Origin: Paraglaciecola sp. L1A13
Lineage (GTDB): Bacteria; Pseudomonadota; Gammaproteobacteria; Enterobacterales; Alteromonadaceae
Assembly (NCBI RefSeq): GCF_009796745.1
Contig: NZ_CP047024.1
Span: 3,534,001-3,598,000 of the forward strand
Direction of reading: 5' to 3'
Length of the DNA: 64,000 nt
The position numbers and the translations under genes are program-made. Position 1 is the first letter of the stretch. Each line of letters begins with the position of its first letter. Positions 27,524 to 37,900 of this stretch are shown here, piece after piece. The notes below the pieces were generated by a model that made no database searches, was not told where the DNA came from, and was given only the letters and a program-made list of their open reading frames with translations.

Positions 27524-28211
27524 GCTACCAACTAATCGGCTCATATACTAGTTTGAATCAATCATTTTCTGTTTTGGACTGATTAAACGAATAAGAAGGT
27601 AAGCAAACGCCGATTGAATTCGGATTATTGACAGCAGGTATTATTTTTTACCTTAACTTGCAAAAGACTTCTGCACAAAAGTTGCCAAGCCAATATTCAA
27701 AAAAACAGGCTCAAAACTGGGTTTGCCATAATTTTGCTAATGTTTATCCATGACCTTAGCGCAAAGCCTTGGAGCGCTCAGTTTAACAAACCTTGTGTTG
27801 GCAAAGCGCCAATTAAAAGGCCTAGGGATTTCTTGTCCTGCGTGTACAAAATGCCGGAGATTTGCGAGACAAAAATCAGGAAATGCTGACATTTTGACAA
27901 TCTCTTGTAGTTAGATTGTCTGGCATGATCGTCCAGATCAATAAAATCAAGAGGTGAGCACAACGGAAAATAATAAGAAATACTGAACAAAGACTGTACC
28001 CCCAATAAGGCGATTTACTGAAATTTCGTTCAAACCATTTCACTTATAACATTTTATTGTCATTCCATTACACCTAACACAAATCTCACGAAACAAAGAA
28101 AATGAATTTTGTATGACGTATTTTCAATATTATTGACAAGTAAAATGCATTTTCCCGACACAATCATCTGATTGCGAACAGACTCAACTATAGCCAACAA
28201 TGATGACTATT
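27524..28211. other. Non-coding or decayed stretch between fic and the TonB receptor
   Basis: About 690 bp without a supportable gene. A 75-codon minus-strand frame at 27778-28005 has no recognisable family and no clear ribosome site. An 8-bp inverted repeat with a 9-nt loop (27896-27920) is present. Given the nearby hsdR remnant, this may be further eroded restriction-locus DNA, but no hsdM or hsdS motif was found. Confidence 0.4.
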
Positions 28212-28230
28212 GATAATGGTTTGCATTAAG
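28212..28230 (+). promoter_or_regulatory. Candidate Fur box upstream of the TonB receptor
   Basis: GATAATGGTTTGCATTAAG matches 13 of 19 positions of the classical Fur box, with a complete first hexamer and the central CATTA. It lies 80 bp before the receptor start, a sensible operator position for an iron-repressed gene. Confidence 0.45.
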
Positions 28231-28310
28231 CTTTCTATTTACCTATTATCCTCGGGCTTTTAACACGCTAGATACACCCACAACAAAAAAGTAACGGATC
28301 GGAAACTGAA

Positions 28311-30527
28311 ATGAAAAGAACGCTGCTCGCCACTGCAATTGCTTTAACAATGTTTAATGTCGCCGCACAAGAATATTCCACGAACAAAGCCATTGAAACC
28401 GTCACTATCTACGGAAATCAACAAAAAGCCCAAGAAGCTACCGGCGCCGCTCAATATATTGGCGAACAAGACTTAGAAAAATTCAAATATAGCGATATTC
28501 AGCGCATCATTAGACAAGCCCCTGGAGTATCTTTGCAAATAGAAGACGGTTACGGATTACGCCCGAATATTAGTATTCGTGGAGTCGCAACCGAGCGAAG
28601 CAGCCGTATCACTCTTTTAGAAGACAATGTGCTTATCGCTCCTGCGCCCTACTCTGCCCCGTCAGCTTATTATTTTCCCACTGCTGGCCGAATGAGTGCC
28701 TTTGAAGTGGTGAAAGGTCCTGCTGCCATTACCCAAGGTCCTTACACCATTGGTGGTGCAATCAATATGATTTCAACACCTATACCCAGCACGCAAGGTG
28801 GACAAGTCACTTTAGAAGCAGGCCAAAATGCAACTTATCGCGCCCACGCAACCGTTGGCGGTAAAAATGATAATGGCTTCGGTTATTTACTTGAAGCACA
28901 TCAATGGCAGTCAGATGGTTTTCAAGACATTGACCGCAGTAACAACGACACAGGTTTAGACGTTACCGACCTCACCATGAAGTTGGCCTATGCACCAAAA
29001 GATTCTCGGCATAGTGTTGAGCTAAAATTACAATATACTGATCAGGATTCAGAACAAAGCTACTTGGGTTTAACGGACGCTGATTTCGCTAACAATGCGC
29101 AGCGTCGTTATGGCTTATCCGCTTTAGATAACATCAGCACTGAACACACTCAAGTGATGCTTAACTATGCATTTCAAATTAACAAAGACCTAAACTTCAC
29201 GGCTGTCGCCTACAACAACACGCACGAACGTGATTGGTTTAAAACTGAAGGTATTGATTTAGATGGCAGTGACAATGCCCAAGATTTTTCGAGCACTAGT
29301 TGGTCAGATGTGGTCAATGCAATTAATACCAACGAGGCCATAGATGACATTAGTGTTAGTCAGTTGCAAGGTATTTTGAACGGCACTATTGATACAGCAG
29401 AAGGCAGTATTCAGCTTCGTTCGAACAATCGAGAGTATTATTCTCGGGGTGTTCAATTCGGCTTAAATTTAGATAAAGAATTAGGCGAAGCGAAACACCA
29501 CATTGAAGTTGGCATTCGTCTTCACCAAGATCAAGAAGACAGACTACAACGCAACAGTACCTACCAACAACTTAATGGCCAACTTGTATTGAGCGACTTA
29601 GGTGAACTGGGCAATGCAGGAAATCGCGTGCAAGACGCCGATGCACTGGCTATTCATGTTTATGACCGTATAACGCTAGGCGACTGGGTATTTACCCCAG
29701 GATTACGTTTTGAAGATATCAGCCAAAGCCGCACTCGTTATACCAATGGTGCAGACCGAGTTTTTCGTGATGATAGAGAAAACGACACCACCGTACTACT
29801 ACCTGGCTTAGGCGTGTTATATAAAGTCGACGCTAACTTAAATTTAATTGCAGGCGCACATAAAGGTTTCACTGCACCGAGCAATTCACCTGGGGCCAAA
29901 GAAGAAGAAGCAATTAACTATGAGCTGGGGGTTCGCTATGCAAATAATCACCTCAATACAGAATTGGTTTATTTTCTCAGTGACTACGACAACATAGTAG
30001 GTGTTTGTACAGCATCATCAGGCAGTAATTGTGAAATTGGTGATGCATTTAATGGTGACGCTGCCACAGTACAAGGCGTTGAGTTTTTGTTTAAAACCGA
30101 GCTTGGTCAGTTTAACGGCGTGCGAGTTCCGCTTAATGTTACATACACCTATATCGACAGTGAATTTAATACAGATATATCAGGCACCGATTTCTTCGGT
30201 GATGTAACCGCAGGCGACAGTATTCCGTATATTCCTGAAAACCAAGGCCAAATAACCTTGGGGCTTGAAGGTGACAATTGGACGACTTACCTCAATGCTG
30301 TATTTATCGATGCTGTATGTACTCGAGCCTCTTGTGAAAAATTTGAAGTTACAGACAGCTCATTTATTGTTGATTTATCAAGTTCATATAACGTGAATGA
30401 CAACTTGCGTCTTTTTGCTCGAATCGAAAACCTAACTAATCAAGAAAATATTGTTAGTCGTCAACCCTATGGTGCTCGCCCGAACAAATCGCGCACTGCA
30501 TCAGTTGGCGTTAGTTACAGCTTCTAA
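28311..30527 (+). CDS. TonB-dependent outer-membrane receptor, FecA-like
   Basis: Protein of 738 residues with a signal peptide ending at NVAA-QE. The TonB-box/plug region follows: IETVTIYG, then a plug with IIRQAPGVSLQIEDGYGLRP, NISIRGVATERSSRITLLED and GPAAITQGPYTIGGAINMIS. The remainder is a 22-strand barrel ending in aromatic YSF. It would import an iron chelate or other ligand in a TonB-dependent way; the plug resembles that of FecA (ferric dicitrate), but no FecI/FecR pair is adjacent and no N-terminal signalling domain is present. A Fur-box candidate upstream supports iron control. Confidence 0.9.
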   Translation: MKRTLLATAIALTMFNVAAQEYSTNKAIETVTIYGNQQKAQEATGAAQYIGEQDLEKFKYSDIQRIIRQAPGVSLQIEDGYGLRPNISIRGVATERSSRITLLEDNVLIAPAPYSAPSAYYFPTAGRMSAFEVVKGPAAITQGPYTIGGAINMISTPIPSTQGGQVTLEAGQNATYRAHATVGGKNDNGFGYLLEAHQWQSDGFQDIDRSNNDTGLDVTDLTMKLAYAPKDSRHSVELKLQYTDQDSEQSYLGLTDADFANNAQRRYGLSALDNISTEHTQVMLNYAFQINKDLNFTAVAYNNTHERDWFKTEGIDLDGSDNAQDFSSTSWSDVVNAINTNEAIDDISVSQLQGILNGTIDTAEGSIQLRSNNREYYSRGVQFGLNLDKELGEAKHHIEVGIRLHQDQEDRLQRNSTYQQLNGQLVLSDLGELGNAGNRVQDADALAIHVYDRITLGDWVFTPGLRFEDISQSRTRYTNGADRVFRDDRENDTTVLLPGLGVLYKVDANLNLIAGAHKGFTAPSNSPGAKEEEAINYELGVRYANNHLNTELVYFLSDYDNIVGVCTASSGSNCEIGDAFNGDAATVQGVEFLFKTELGQFNGVRVPLNVTYTYIDSEFNTDISGTDFFGDVTAGDSIPYIPENQGQITLGLEGDNWTTYLNAVFIDAVCTRASCEKFEVTDSSFIVDLSSSYNVNDNLRLFARIENLTNQENIVSRQPYGARPNKSRTASVGVSYSF

Positions 30528-30551
30528 ACTCGCTTTGCCGCGATAGCTCTT

Positions 30552-30585
30552 CGCCCCATGGCAGCTTTAGTGCTGTTATGGGGCG
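30552..30585 (+). terminator. Stem-loop after the TonB receptor
   Basis: CGCCCCAT and ATGGGGCG close an inner GGCAGC/GCTGTT stem, giving a long GC-rich hairpin 25 bp after the receptor stop. No T run follows, so it may protect the 3' end rather than terminate by itself. Confidence 0.45.
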
Positions 30586-30819
30586 ACAATGTGAGCCATT
30601 TCAAAGAAATCATCAGTCATTCAATGCGTAGAATGTTGCAGTCCATAGTCAAATATGTGTCGACTTACATCTATGAAGCCCACAAAACTGTTTCTAATTA
30701 TGTAGCAACGCCTAAATTAACGTTAAATCAAGGCCATATTGAATACTGACTTGGTAATTTTCCCTTAATCAACGTTATAATCGGCCTGTTATAATTAGCT
30801 AGAGGATGTACACCAGGTT

Positions 30820-31596
30820 ATGTCGAACGATAATATTAAAGATGAAATGCCTTCCATGGTTTTGGACAAAGATGATCTCGACTCTTATCGTCGTACCCGC
30901 GGTACTACAACGACCAAGGGATCAACCTCATCCACGAAACCCACACCGCCGCCCGAGCGCAAAGCTAAAAACTCAGGCCCATCGTGGGTAGCATTAATAT
31001 TCATCATTCTGCTATTGGGCGCAGGTATCGGTTATACGGCGTACACTATTGAACAACAAAAATTAGTGATTGTTGAGGCGCAAAAACGTATCGGTGATTT
31101 AGAAAATAGACTTTCCGCTACCGGAGAGGAGATGGATCAGTCTGCCGTAGCCTTGCAGGTTAAAGTAGGCGAGCTCAGCGCCAAAACACAAGATTTGTGG
31201 GAACAAATGGACAAGCTTTGGGCATCAGCGTGGCGCAGAAATCAATCTGAAATAAAAGATCTCGAAGTCAGCTTAAAATCGCAAAAATCAGTGTTAGAAC
31301 AAAGTATCCGAGCCGTTAAAGGTGAAACCGACGTGAACGCTACTACTGTGGGTTTGTTGCAGGAGCAATTAGATAGCACCAATAAAACCACCAATAGATT
31401 AAGCGAGTTAGTAAACAAGGTTGAGCAAACGGGAATCGACTCAGAACAGCAACTCGCCAGCCTGCGAGAAAAACTAATGTCTACGGCATTGGCAAGCAAT
31501 GGCTTAACGGGTCGTTTAGTTGAGTTAGAAAAATGGCGAAAATCCGCTGAGCAGCAACTTAAAACGAATGCTCAATCTAATGTAACAGCGCCGTAA
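30820..31596 (+). CDS. Single-span membrane protein with long coiled coil, unknown function
   Basis: Protein of 258 residues. Residues 1-55 are hydrophilic and Thr/Pro rich, a membrane helix follows (about 56-75, WVALIFIILLLGAGIGYTAY), and the rest is heptad-rich coiled coil (ENRLSATGEEMDQSAVALQV, EKWRKSAEQQL) facing the periplasm by the usual charge rule. No catalytic motif. It stands alone, ending at a strong bidirectional terminator shared with the convergent peptidase gene. I do not recognise a named family. Confidence 0.7.
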   Translation: MSNDNIKDEMPSMVLDKDDLDSYRRTRGTTTTKGSTSSTKPTPPPERKAKNSGPSWVALIFIILLLGAGIGYTAYTIEQQKLVIVEAQKRIGDLENRLSATGEEMDQSAVALQVKVGELSAKTQDLWEQMDKLWASAWRRNQSEIKDLEVSLKSQKSVLEQSIRAVKGETDVNATTVGLLQEQLDSTNKTTNRLSELVNKVEQTGIDSEQQLASLREKLMSTALASNGLTGRLVELEKWRKSAEQQLKTNAQSNVTAP

Positions 31597-31623
31597 GCAT
31601 TCTCGTTCATTAAATAGAAACAT

Positions 31624-31652
31624 AAAAAAGGAGACCTTCGGTCTCCTTTTTT
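31624..31652. terminator. Bidirectional terminator
   Basis: AAAAAAGGAGACC, a short loop, GGTCTCCTTTTTT: symmetric stem with A and T runs on both sides, lying between the convergent coiled-coil and M1 peptidase genes. Confidence 0.9.
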
Positions 31653-31677
31653 ATGTGCTAGATAATGTGCAACAAAG

Positions 31678-33579
31678 CTATTCTACAAAGCCTTCATTGG
31701 CTTTAACCGTTAACGGATGATAACCAGGTTTAGCTTCAGCGAACGCTTTTTTCGCTAATTCTTTGCCTTCTGGTGTTTGCGACAACGCTTTATAAATTGG
31801 TTTTACCAACTTGTTACGCCCAATGCTAACCAGATAGCTGTGAACACGAGGTAATGCTGGTTCATACCAATTTTCGACTGCCATTAATAGCCAGCTATGC
31901 GCAATTTCATTATTTTTACTTTGGGTCAAATCAAATGCTTGATCAAGCTCATGTAATTGCGCCTGAGATAATGTTTCTGGCATATTGTTAAGGAAGTACA
32001 ACCATTGGTGCACAACCCAATCATCAGCATCGATATCCTGTGCTTTTATTTCGCCGTTTAACCATTGATTACGAGCATCATCAACCACTTTAAACGCGTT
32101 CGAATGCGCTATTGGGGCTCCTTGTGGAATACCAGGTTCGAATATCCACTGGTGAATACGCTCTACCGATAATTTATCTGCGTAGTCTTTTAGTAAAGTA
32201 TCATCTAAATAAGCCAAAAATTGATCTGTCGTGATACTTTGAAAAGCAAAATGCTCGAAGTAATTCAGCAAAAATTCATCAAAATTAGCACGACCGACTT
32301 TCTGTTCTAACTCACGTAAAAATAATGCGCCTTTTTCATAAGGTATATTACTAAAGACCACGTCAGGATCTCGACCACGAAGATCAATTGCTAAAATTTG
32401 ATCGCCCTCAGGCAAGCTATCAATATCGGCTTGCAAGTCTTGGCGACCTAAAACCGCTTCCATGTTAAATCTGTCATCGCCGTAAACCATCTGCATGATG
32501 CGATAGGTAAGATAAGTGGTAAACCCCTCATTCAACCACAGGTCACGCCAAGTGGCATTCGTTACGGTATTACCTGACCATGAATGCGCTAGTTCATGCG
32601 CGATAAGCGAGACTAAGCTCTTATCACCAGCAATAACGGTGGGTGTAATAAATGACAAACGAGGATTTTCCATTCCACCAAAAGGAAATGACGGCGGTAA
32701 AATCAACAAATCATAACGGTCCCAGCGATAAGGTCCGTAGGTTTTTTCTGTCATTTCAAGCATAGATTCAGTATCAACAAACTCATCCGCAGCGGCATCA
32801 AGCAATGCAGGCTCAGCATATACACCGGTTCGTTTGCCCATAGCTTTGAACTTTAAATCGCCTACAGCTAACGCAATTAAGTAAGCCGGAATAGGCTGAG
32901 GCATAGCAAATTCGTAAACGCCATCGCGAGCCGTATCAGGATCATTAGCGGCGCTCATTACAGCGAGCAAATCTTTAGGGGTATGAATGGTAGCACTGTA
33001 AGTCACACGTACTTGGGGCGAGTCCTGCAAAGGTATAAAGCTGCGCGCATGGATTGCTTGTGACTGAGTGAATAAAAAGGGATGCTTTTTGCCAGCGGTT
33101 TGCGCAGGCGTTAACCATTGAACCCCAGATGCTTGTGGTGACGTGTGATAAGAAACCGTCACCTTATTAACACCTTCAGGTACCGTTATCGAAAGTGGTG
33201 CACCTAAAAACGAATCTTCTTTACCTAACGTATAGGGGATTGGCATACCATTAGCAGTCACACCTTTTATGGTTAAATCCCGTGTGTCTAGAATAAGGGT
33301 GTTAGCCCCTTCTTGCATTCGTTTGACCGTTAATTCCACATCCCCCGAAATAATCTTTTTATCAAAATTAACATCCAAATCTAATGCTAAATGACTGACG
33401 CTAATTTGTTCAGGATTTGAAAATGAATGATAATCTTTACCTGATTCGATGTTAACGGCGGCATTGCCGACACTACCTAACTGACTGTGAGATCCGGTGT
33501 TATTGGTAGTTCCTTGCCCCTGACAACCACTCAACGCAAATATGGCTGAAATGGTGGTGGCTAATATTGCTGACTTCAT
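31678..33579 (-). CDS. M1 family metallo-aminopeptidase, lipoprotein (leukotriene A4 hydrolase-like)
   Basis: Protein of 633 residues when started at 33579, where AGGA lies nine bases upstream and the product begins MKSAILATTISAIFALSGCQ, a clear lipobox. The longer frame to 33666 hides this signal. Substrate-binding GGMEN is at 301-305, the zinc motif HELAH at 328-332 with the third ligand in NEGFTTY (351). The C-terminal helical domain is of leukotriene A4 hydrolase type. It removes N-terminal residues from peptides at the cell envelope. Ends at a bidirectional terminator. Confidence 0.9.
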   Translation of the reverse strand: MKSAILATTISAIFALSGCQGQGTTNNTGSHSQLGSVGNAAVNIESGKDYHSFSNPEQISVSHLALDLDVNFDKKIISGDVELTVKRMQEGANTLILDTRDLTIKGVTANGMPIPYTLGKEDSFLGAPLSITVPEGVNKVTVSYHTSPQASGVQWLTPAQTAGKKHPFLFTQSQAIHARSFIPLQDSPQVRVTYSATIHTPKDLLAVMSAANDPDTARDGVYEFAMPQPIPAYLIALAVGDLKFKAMGKRTGVYAEPALLDAAADEFVDTESMLEMTEKTYGPYRWDRYDLLILPPSFPFGGMENPRLSFITPTVIAGDKSLVSLIAHELAHSWSGNTVTNATWRDLWLNEGFTTYLTYRIMQMVYGDDRFNMEAVLGRQDLQADIDSLPEGDQILAIDLRGRDPDVVFSNIPYEKGALFLRELEQKVGRANFDEFLLNYFEHFAFQSITTDQFLAYLDDTLLKDYADKLSVERIHQWIFEPGIPQGAPIAHSNAFKVVDDARNQWLNGEIKAQDIDADDWVVHQWLYFLNNMPETLSQAQLHELDQAFDLTQSKNNEIAHSWLLMAVENWYEPALPRVHSYLVSIGRNKLVKPIYKALSQTPEGKELAKKAFAEAKPGYHPLTVKANEGFVE

Positions 33580-33729
33580 TGTTATTCCTAATGGTTTGTC
33601 CACTGTAAATTGTGGCACATCCGCTACTGGAACAGAACCTATTGCAATGCGTGTTGTTTGCAACATTTTGTAAATTGAAATTTACCGTTATGGCCTTATA
33701 TTAATATTTTATATCACACTGACAATTGG

Positions 33730-34353
33730 ATGGTGACGAGTATGTTATTTGACGAAGATGGTGTTGATGATGACTTTTTGTCCGCCATGAGCGATGTCAC
33801 TCCCCTCGCCCCTAATGATAAAGTCACTATTACCCAAGCAGATAAAACATTGGCACAGCAACTTAAACGCCAAGCATTAGAGCTACACCTCAAACAAGCC
33901 AATAACTATTTATCTAGTGAAGTGACACGATTCGTTAAGCCGGATGATCTGCTCAGTTTCAAGCAAGATGGCGTACAAGAAGGTGTGTTTAAAAATCTGC
34001 GGTTAGGTAAATATACGCTCGAAGGCGTACTCAATTTACAACAAAGCAGCTTCGAAAAATCACGCCAACTATTGTTTAACGCTATACATAACAACCAGCA
34101 AAAAGGAGTTCGCTGTATGTTAATTAAACATGGCCGTGGTGCGCAAGGTAAACCTATTGCTGCTTATTTGAAAAGTTTAGTAAATCAGTGGCTAGAGCAA
34201 ATGCCAGAAGTGATCGCGTTTCATAGCGCGCAAATTCATCACGGAGGAAGTGCATCAGTATATGTATTACTGAAAAAAAGCGACCAGCATAAGGCGCATA
34301 ACAAAGAGTTACATCGAAAAAATAGTTCAGTTAAAACCGTTTTTAAATATTAA
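33730..34353 (+). CDS. smrA: SmrA-type Smr domain endonuclease
   Basis: Protein of 207 residues (an ATG four codons in, at 33742, is an equally good start). The Smr domain occupies about 95-180: LEGVLNLQQSSFEKSRQLLF, then CMLIKHGRGAQGKPIAAYLK with the family HGRG motif, and FHSAQIHHGGSASVYVLLKK. In the usual LDLHG motif the His is replaced here (LEGVLNLQQ), as in the SmrA branch. Function in vivo is unclear; related proteins nick nucleic acid or cleave mRNA. Confidence 0.8.
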   Translation: MVTSMLFDEDGVDDDFLSAMSDVTPLAPNDKVTITQADKTLAQQLKRQALELHLKQANNYLSSEVTRFVKPDDLLSFKQDGVQEGVFKNLRLGKYTLEGVLNLQQSSFEKSRQLLFNAIHNNQQKGVRCMLIKHGRGAQGKPIAAYLKSLVNQWLEQMPEVIAFHSAQIHHGGSASVYVLLKKSDQHKAHNKELHRKNSSVKTVFKY

Positions 34354-34428
34354 TCTATTGCGAACGGAGGCCTATTCCTTTGTATAAAGGAAAATAACGA
34401 CCAAGAAATTTCATTCTTTATTCGCCAG

Positions 34429-34584
34429 TTAACCTAGCTCATTATTTTGATTAATTGAAGATTGAACAGTGTTAGTTGGAGCAGATTGAGATTTTGCAGA
34501 GGTGCTGAAAATAGCAGCCACAATAAGAACAACCACAGTCGCTAACACGCCTGCCAAACCAAAACCTTTAGATGAACGATTCAT
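34429..34584 (-). CDS. Small single-span membrane protein, 51 residues
   Basis: Short frame starting MNRSSKGFGL with one strong membrane helix (GVLATVVVLIVAAIF) and a polar Ser/Asn/Gln-rich tail (SQSAPTNTVQSSINQNNELG). GAGACG lies nine bases before the ATG, and the gene is alone in a 590-bp gap between smrA and purL. Hydropathy pattern and codon use look real, but no family is recognised. It could be a small envelope stress or anchoring protein. Confidence 0.6.
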   Translation of the reverse strand: MNRSSKGFGLAGVLATVVVLIVAAIFSTSAKSQSAPTNTVQSSINQNNELG

Positions 34585-34861
34585 ATCACGTCTCTTATTA
34601 TTTTATGAGTACTTGCTTCCTGCACGGAATTCTTAACATCCTTTTTACAATCAGAATTGTAAACTTCTGTCAAGAAACGAGTAAATAATAATCAGGTTTC
34701 ACTAAGGTTACAAGGTTTTATTTAGTAAAATCAAAGAATTGAACGAAAAATAAATTTTTAAATATGGGGAACTTTTTGTTTATTTTTTGAACGTAAAATA
34801 ATTTGGCCTGTTATTTTACTTATAAAAAGATGTAAGTTATTAATACATAGATAAAATTTCA

Positions 34862-34888
34862 AAAAAGCCCCAAGAAATGGGGCTTTTT
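34862..34888. terminator. Bidirectional terminator downstream of purL
   Basis: AAAAAGCCCC, 7-nt loop, GGGGCTTTTT, about 60 bp after the purL stop. Confidence 0.85.
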
Positions 34889-34947
34889 AGCAGCGCAAAT
34901 TAATTACCGAACGATTATTTACACTACATTATTCTGCTATAGGTAAA

Positions 34948-37900
34948 TTAACCAAGATAAACCCGAGCATTTCTAAACATACGCATCCACGGGCTATCTT
35001 CTTGCCAATCACTTGGATGCCACGAGTTAGCGACTGTTCTAAATACGCGCTCTGGGTGCGGCATCATGATTGTGGCACGACCATCTAATGAGGTTAATCC
35101 TGATATGCCCGCTGGCGAACCATTCGGGTTAGCTGGATATTGCTGCGTTACCTTCCCGTAATTATCTACATACTGCAGCGCTATGGTATGACTGTTTAGT
35201 GCATTTTGTAGCCCAGCATCTTGTGCAAACTCAGCTCGTCCTTCACCGTGGGATACAGCAATGGGCATTTTTGAGCCTTGCATACCTTGAAAGAAAACAG
35301 ATGGAGACGCTTTCACTTCAAGCATAGCTACACGCGCTTCAAAGCGTTCAGATTGATTGGTCACAAAATGCGGCCAATGTTCAGCCCCTGGGATAAGCGA
35401 TTTCAGATTTGACAACATCTGGCAACCATTACAAACCCCAAGACTAAAGGTCTCATTGCGTTGGAAAAACGCTGAGAATTCGTCGCGAGCCATGTTATTG
35501 AATAAAATTGATTTAGCCCAACCCTCACCCGCTCCTAGCACATCCCCGTATGAGAAACCGCCACAGGCAACCAAGCCTTGAAACTGTGTCAACGACACTC
35601 GTCCGGATAAAATATCGCTCATGTGAACATCTACAGAATCAAAACCTGCTCGGTCAAATGCAGCGGCCATTTCAACATGAGAATTCACACCCTGCTCACG
35701 TAAAATAGCCATTTTTGGCGCAATACCTTTGGCAATATAAGGTGCAGCAACATCTTCATTCACATTGAAACTTAATGACGCATGCAAGCCAGGATTACTC
35801 GAATCATTTTTAGTAGCGAGTTCCTGTTCGGCACATTCCGGGTTGTCTCGTAAACTTTGCATATGATGAGTGGTTTGTGCCCAAGCATTACGATATGCAC
35901 CACGACTATTTTGTAGTACTGCTTTGCTGTCTCGTAAGAAGACAATTTGATCATCAGTCGACAACGTACCAATAACATGACTGACCTGAGTTAAGCCATG
36001 TTCTGCCAATACCGCATCAACCTGGATTTGCTTGTCAGCATCGAACTGAATTACGGCACCTAATTCTTCATTAAATAATACACTGGCGTTATCCCCAGCT
36101 AATTCATCAAGATTGATTTTAAGACCAGTATTCCCTGCAAATGCCATTTCCACCAGCGTAGTAAACAAACCACCATCTGAACGGTCATGGTATGCGTGTA
36201 ACGCCTTATCGTGCACTAATTGCTGAATAGCTAAAAAGAAGCCTTTGAGTAATTCAGGTGAATCCACATCTGGGGTCTTATCACCAAGCTGCTTATAAAC
36301 CTGGGCCAAACATGATGCTCCCATGCGATTTTGACCAGCACCTAAGTCAATAAGCATCAAGCGTGTATCACCGTCACGGGTTAATTCTGGTGTCAGGGTT
36401 TTACGCACGTCTCGCACGGCGCCAAATGCCGTAATGACCAATGACATGGGTGATGTCACTGCTTTTTCGCCTTGTTCATCTTGCCACTGGGTTTTCATCG
36501 ACATTGAGTCTTTACCAACAGGAATGGTCAAGCCCAATGCTGGACATAACTCTTCACCGACGGCTTTGACTGCTTCATACAAACCTGCATCTTCACCAGG
36601 ATGACCTGCTGCGGCCATCCAGTTTGCCGAAAGCTTAATACGCTTTAAATCGCCAATGTCGGCTGGAGCAATATTGGTTAATGCTTCACCCACTGCTAAG
36701 CGTGCTGAGGCACCAAAATTAAGCAACGCAGCGGGAGTACGCTCACCTAAAGACATCGCTTCGCCCTGATACGTGTCAAAAGCAGCAGCCGTAACCGCCA
36801 CATCCGCTACAGGGATTTGCCATGGACCGACCATCTGGTCACGATTAACTAGCCCTGTCACAGACCGATCACCGATAGTAATTAAGAACGTTTTCTCTGC
36901 TACCGCAGGTAGATATAGCAAGCGCATTGCAGCTTCATTTAAATCAATTTCACTGACATCAAACGCACTACTCGTAAAGCTTTTAGACTGCACATCGCGA
37001 TGCATCTTCGGTGCTTTACCAAGTAATACGTCCAGCGGCATATCAATAGGGTTATTATTGAAATGACTATCATCAAGGGTTAAATGACGTGCTTCGGTGG
37101 CTTCACCTACAACCGCAAAAGGTGCGCGCTCTCGGGTACAGATATCGGCAAATATAGCTAAATTTTCTGGTGCCACTGACATCACATAACGCTCTTGTGA
37201 CTCGTTACACCATACTTCAAGAGGAGTCATACCGGCTTCATCGTTGGGCACATTACGCAAAGAAAAATTGGCCCCTCGGCCTCCATCATTAACTAATTCA
37301 GGAAACGCATTTGATAATCCGCCAGCGCCCACATCATGAATAAATTGTATGGGGTTATTTTCACCCAACTGCCAACACTTATCGATTACTTCTTGGCAGC
37401 GTCGTTCCATTTCTGGATTGCCACGTTGCACTGAAGCGAAATCAAGATCTTCGTTCGACTCACCTGAAGCCATAGATGAAGCAGCTCCGCCACCTAAACC
37501 AATGTTCATGGCAGGTCCACCTAACGCAATTAGCTTAGCGCCAACGGTTATTTCGCCTTTAAGAGTATGTTGCTTACGAATATTCCCTAAACCACCGGCT
37601 AACATAATAGGCTTATGATAACCACGCACTTCAACACCATTAAAGCTATTAACTTGTTGTTCATACGTTCGGAAATAACCAAGAATATTTGGACGGCCAA
37701 ACTCGTTGTTAAACGCGGCGCCACCTAATGGTCCTTCAAGCATAATGTCGAATGCGGTTACAATACGCTCAGGCTTACCGTAGTCGATTTCCCATGGTTG
37801 CTCGAATCCAGGAATACGCAGGTTCGAAACCGAAAACCCTACTAATCCAGCTTTAGGTTTTGAACCTCGACCAGTAGCGCCTTCATCCCGTATTTCTCCA

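Noticed and set aside
27778..28005. 75-codon minus-strand frame upstream of the TonB receptor
   Set aside because: No ribosome site, no domain, and atypical composition; not listed as a gene, only mentioned in the gap entry.
25230..28310. Integrative element bounded by tRNA-Arg
   Set aside because: No integrase and no second copy of the tRNA 3' end were seen, so an attachment-site pair cannot be supported.
30558..30749. 63-codon plus-strand frame after the TonB receptor
   Set aside because: It overlaps the stem-loop, has no ribosome site and no recognisable family; better seen as untranslated 3' sequence.
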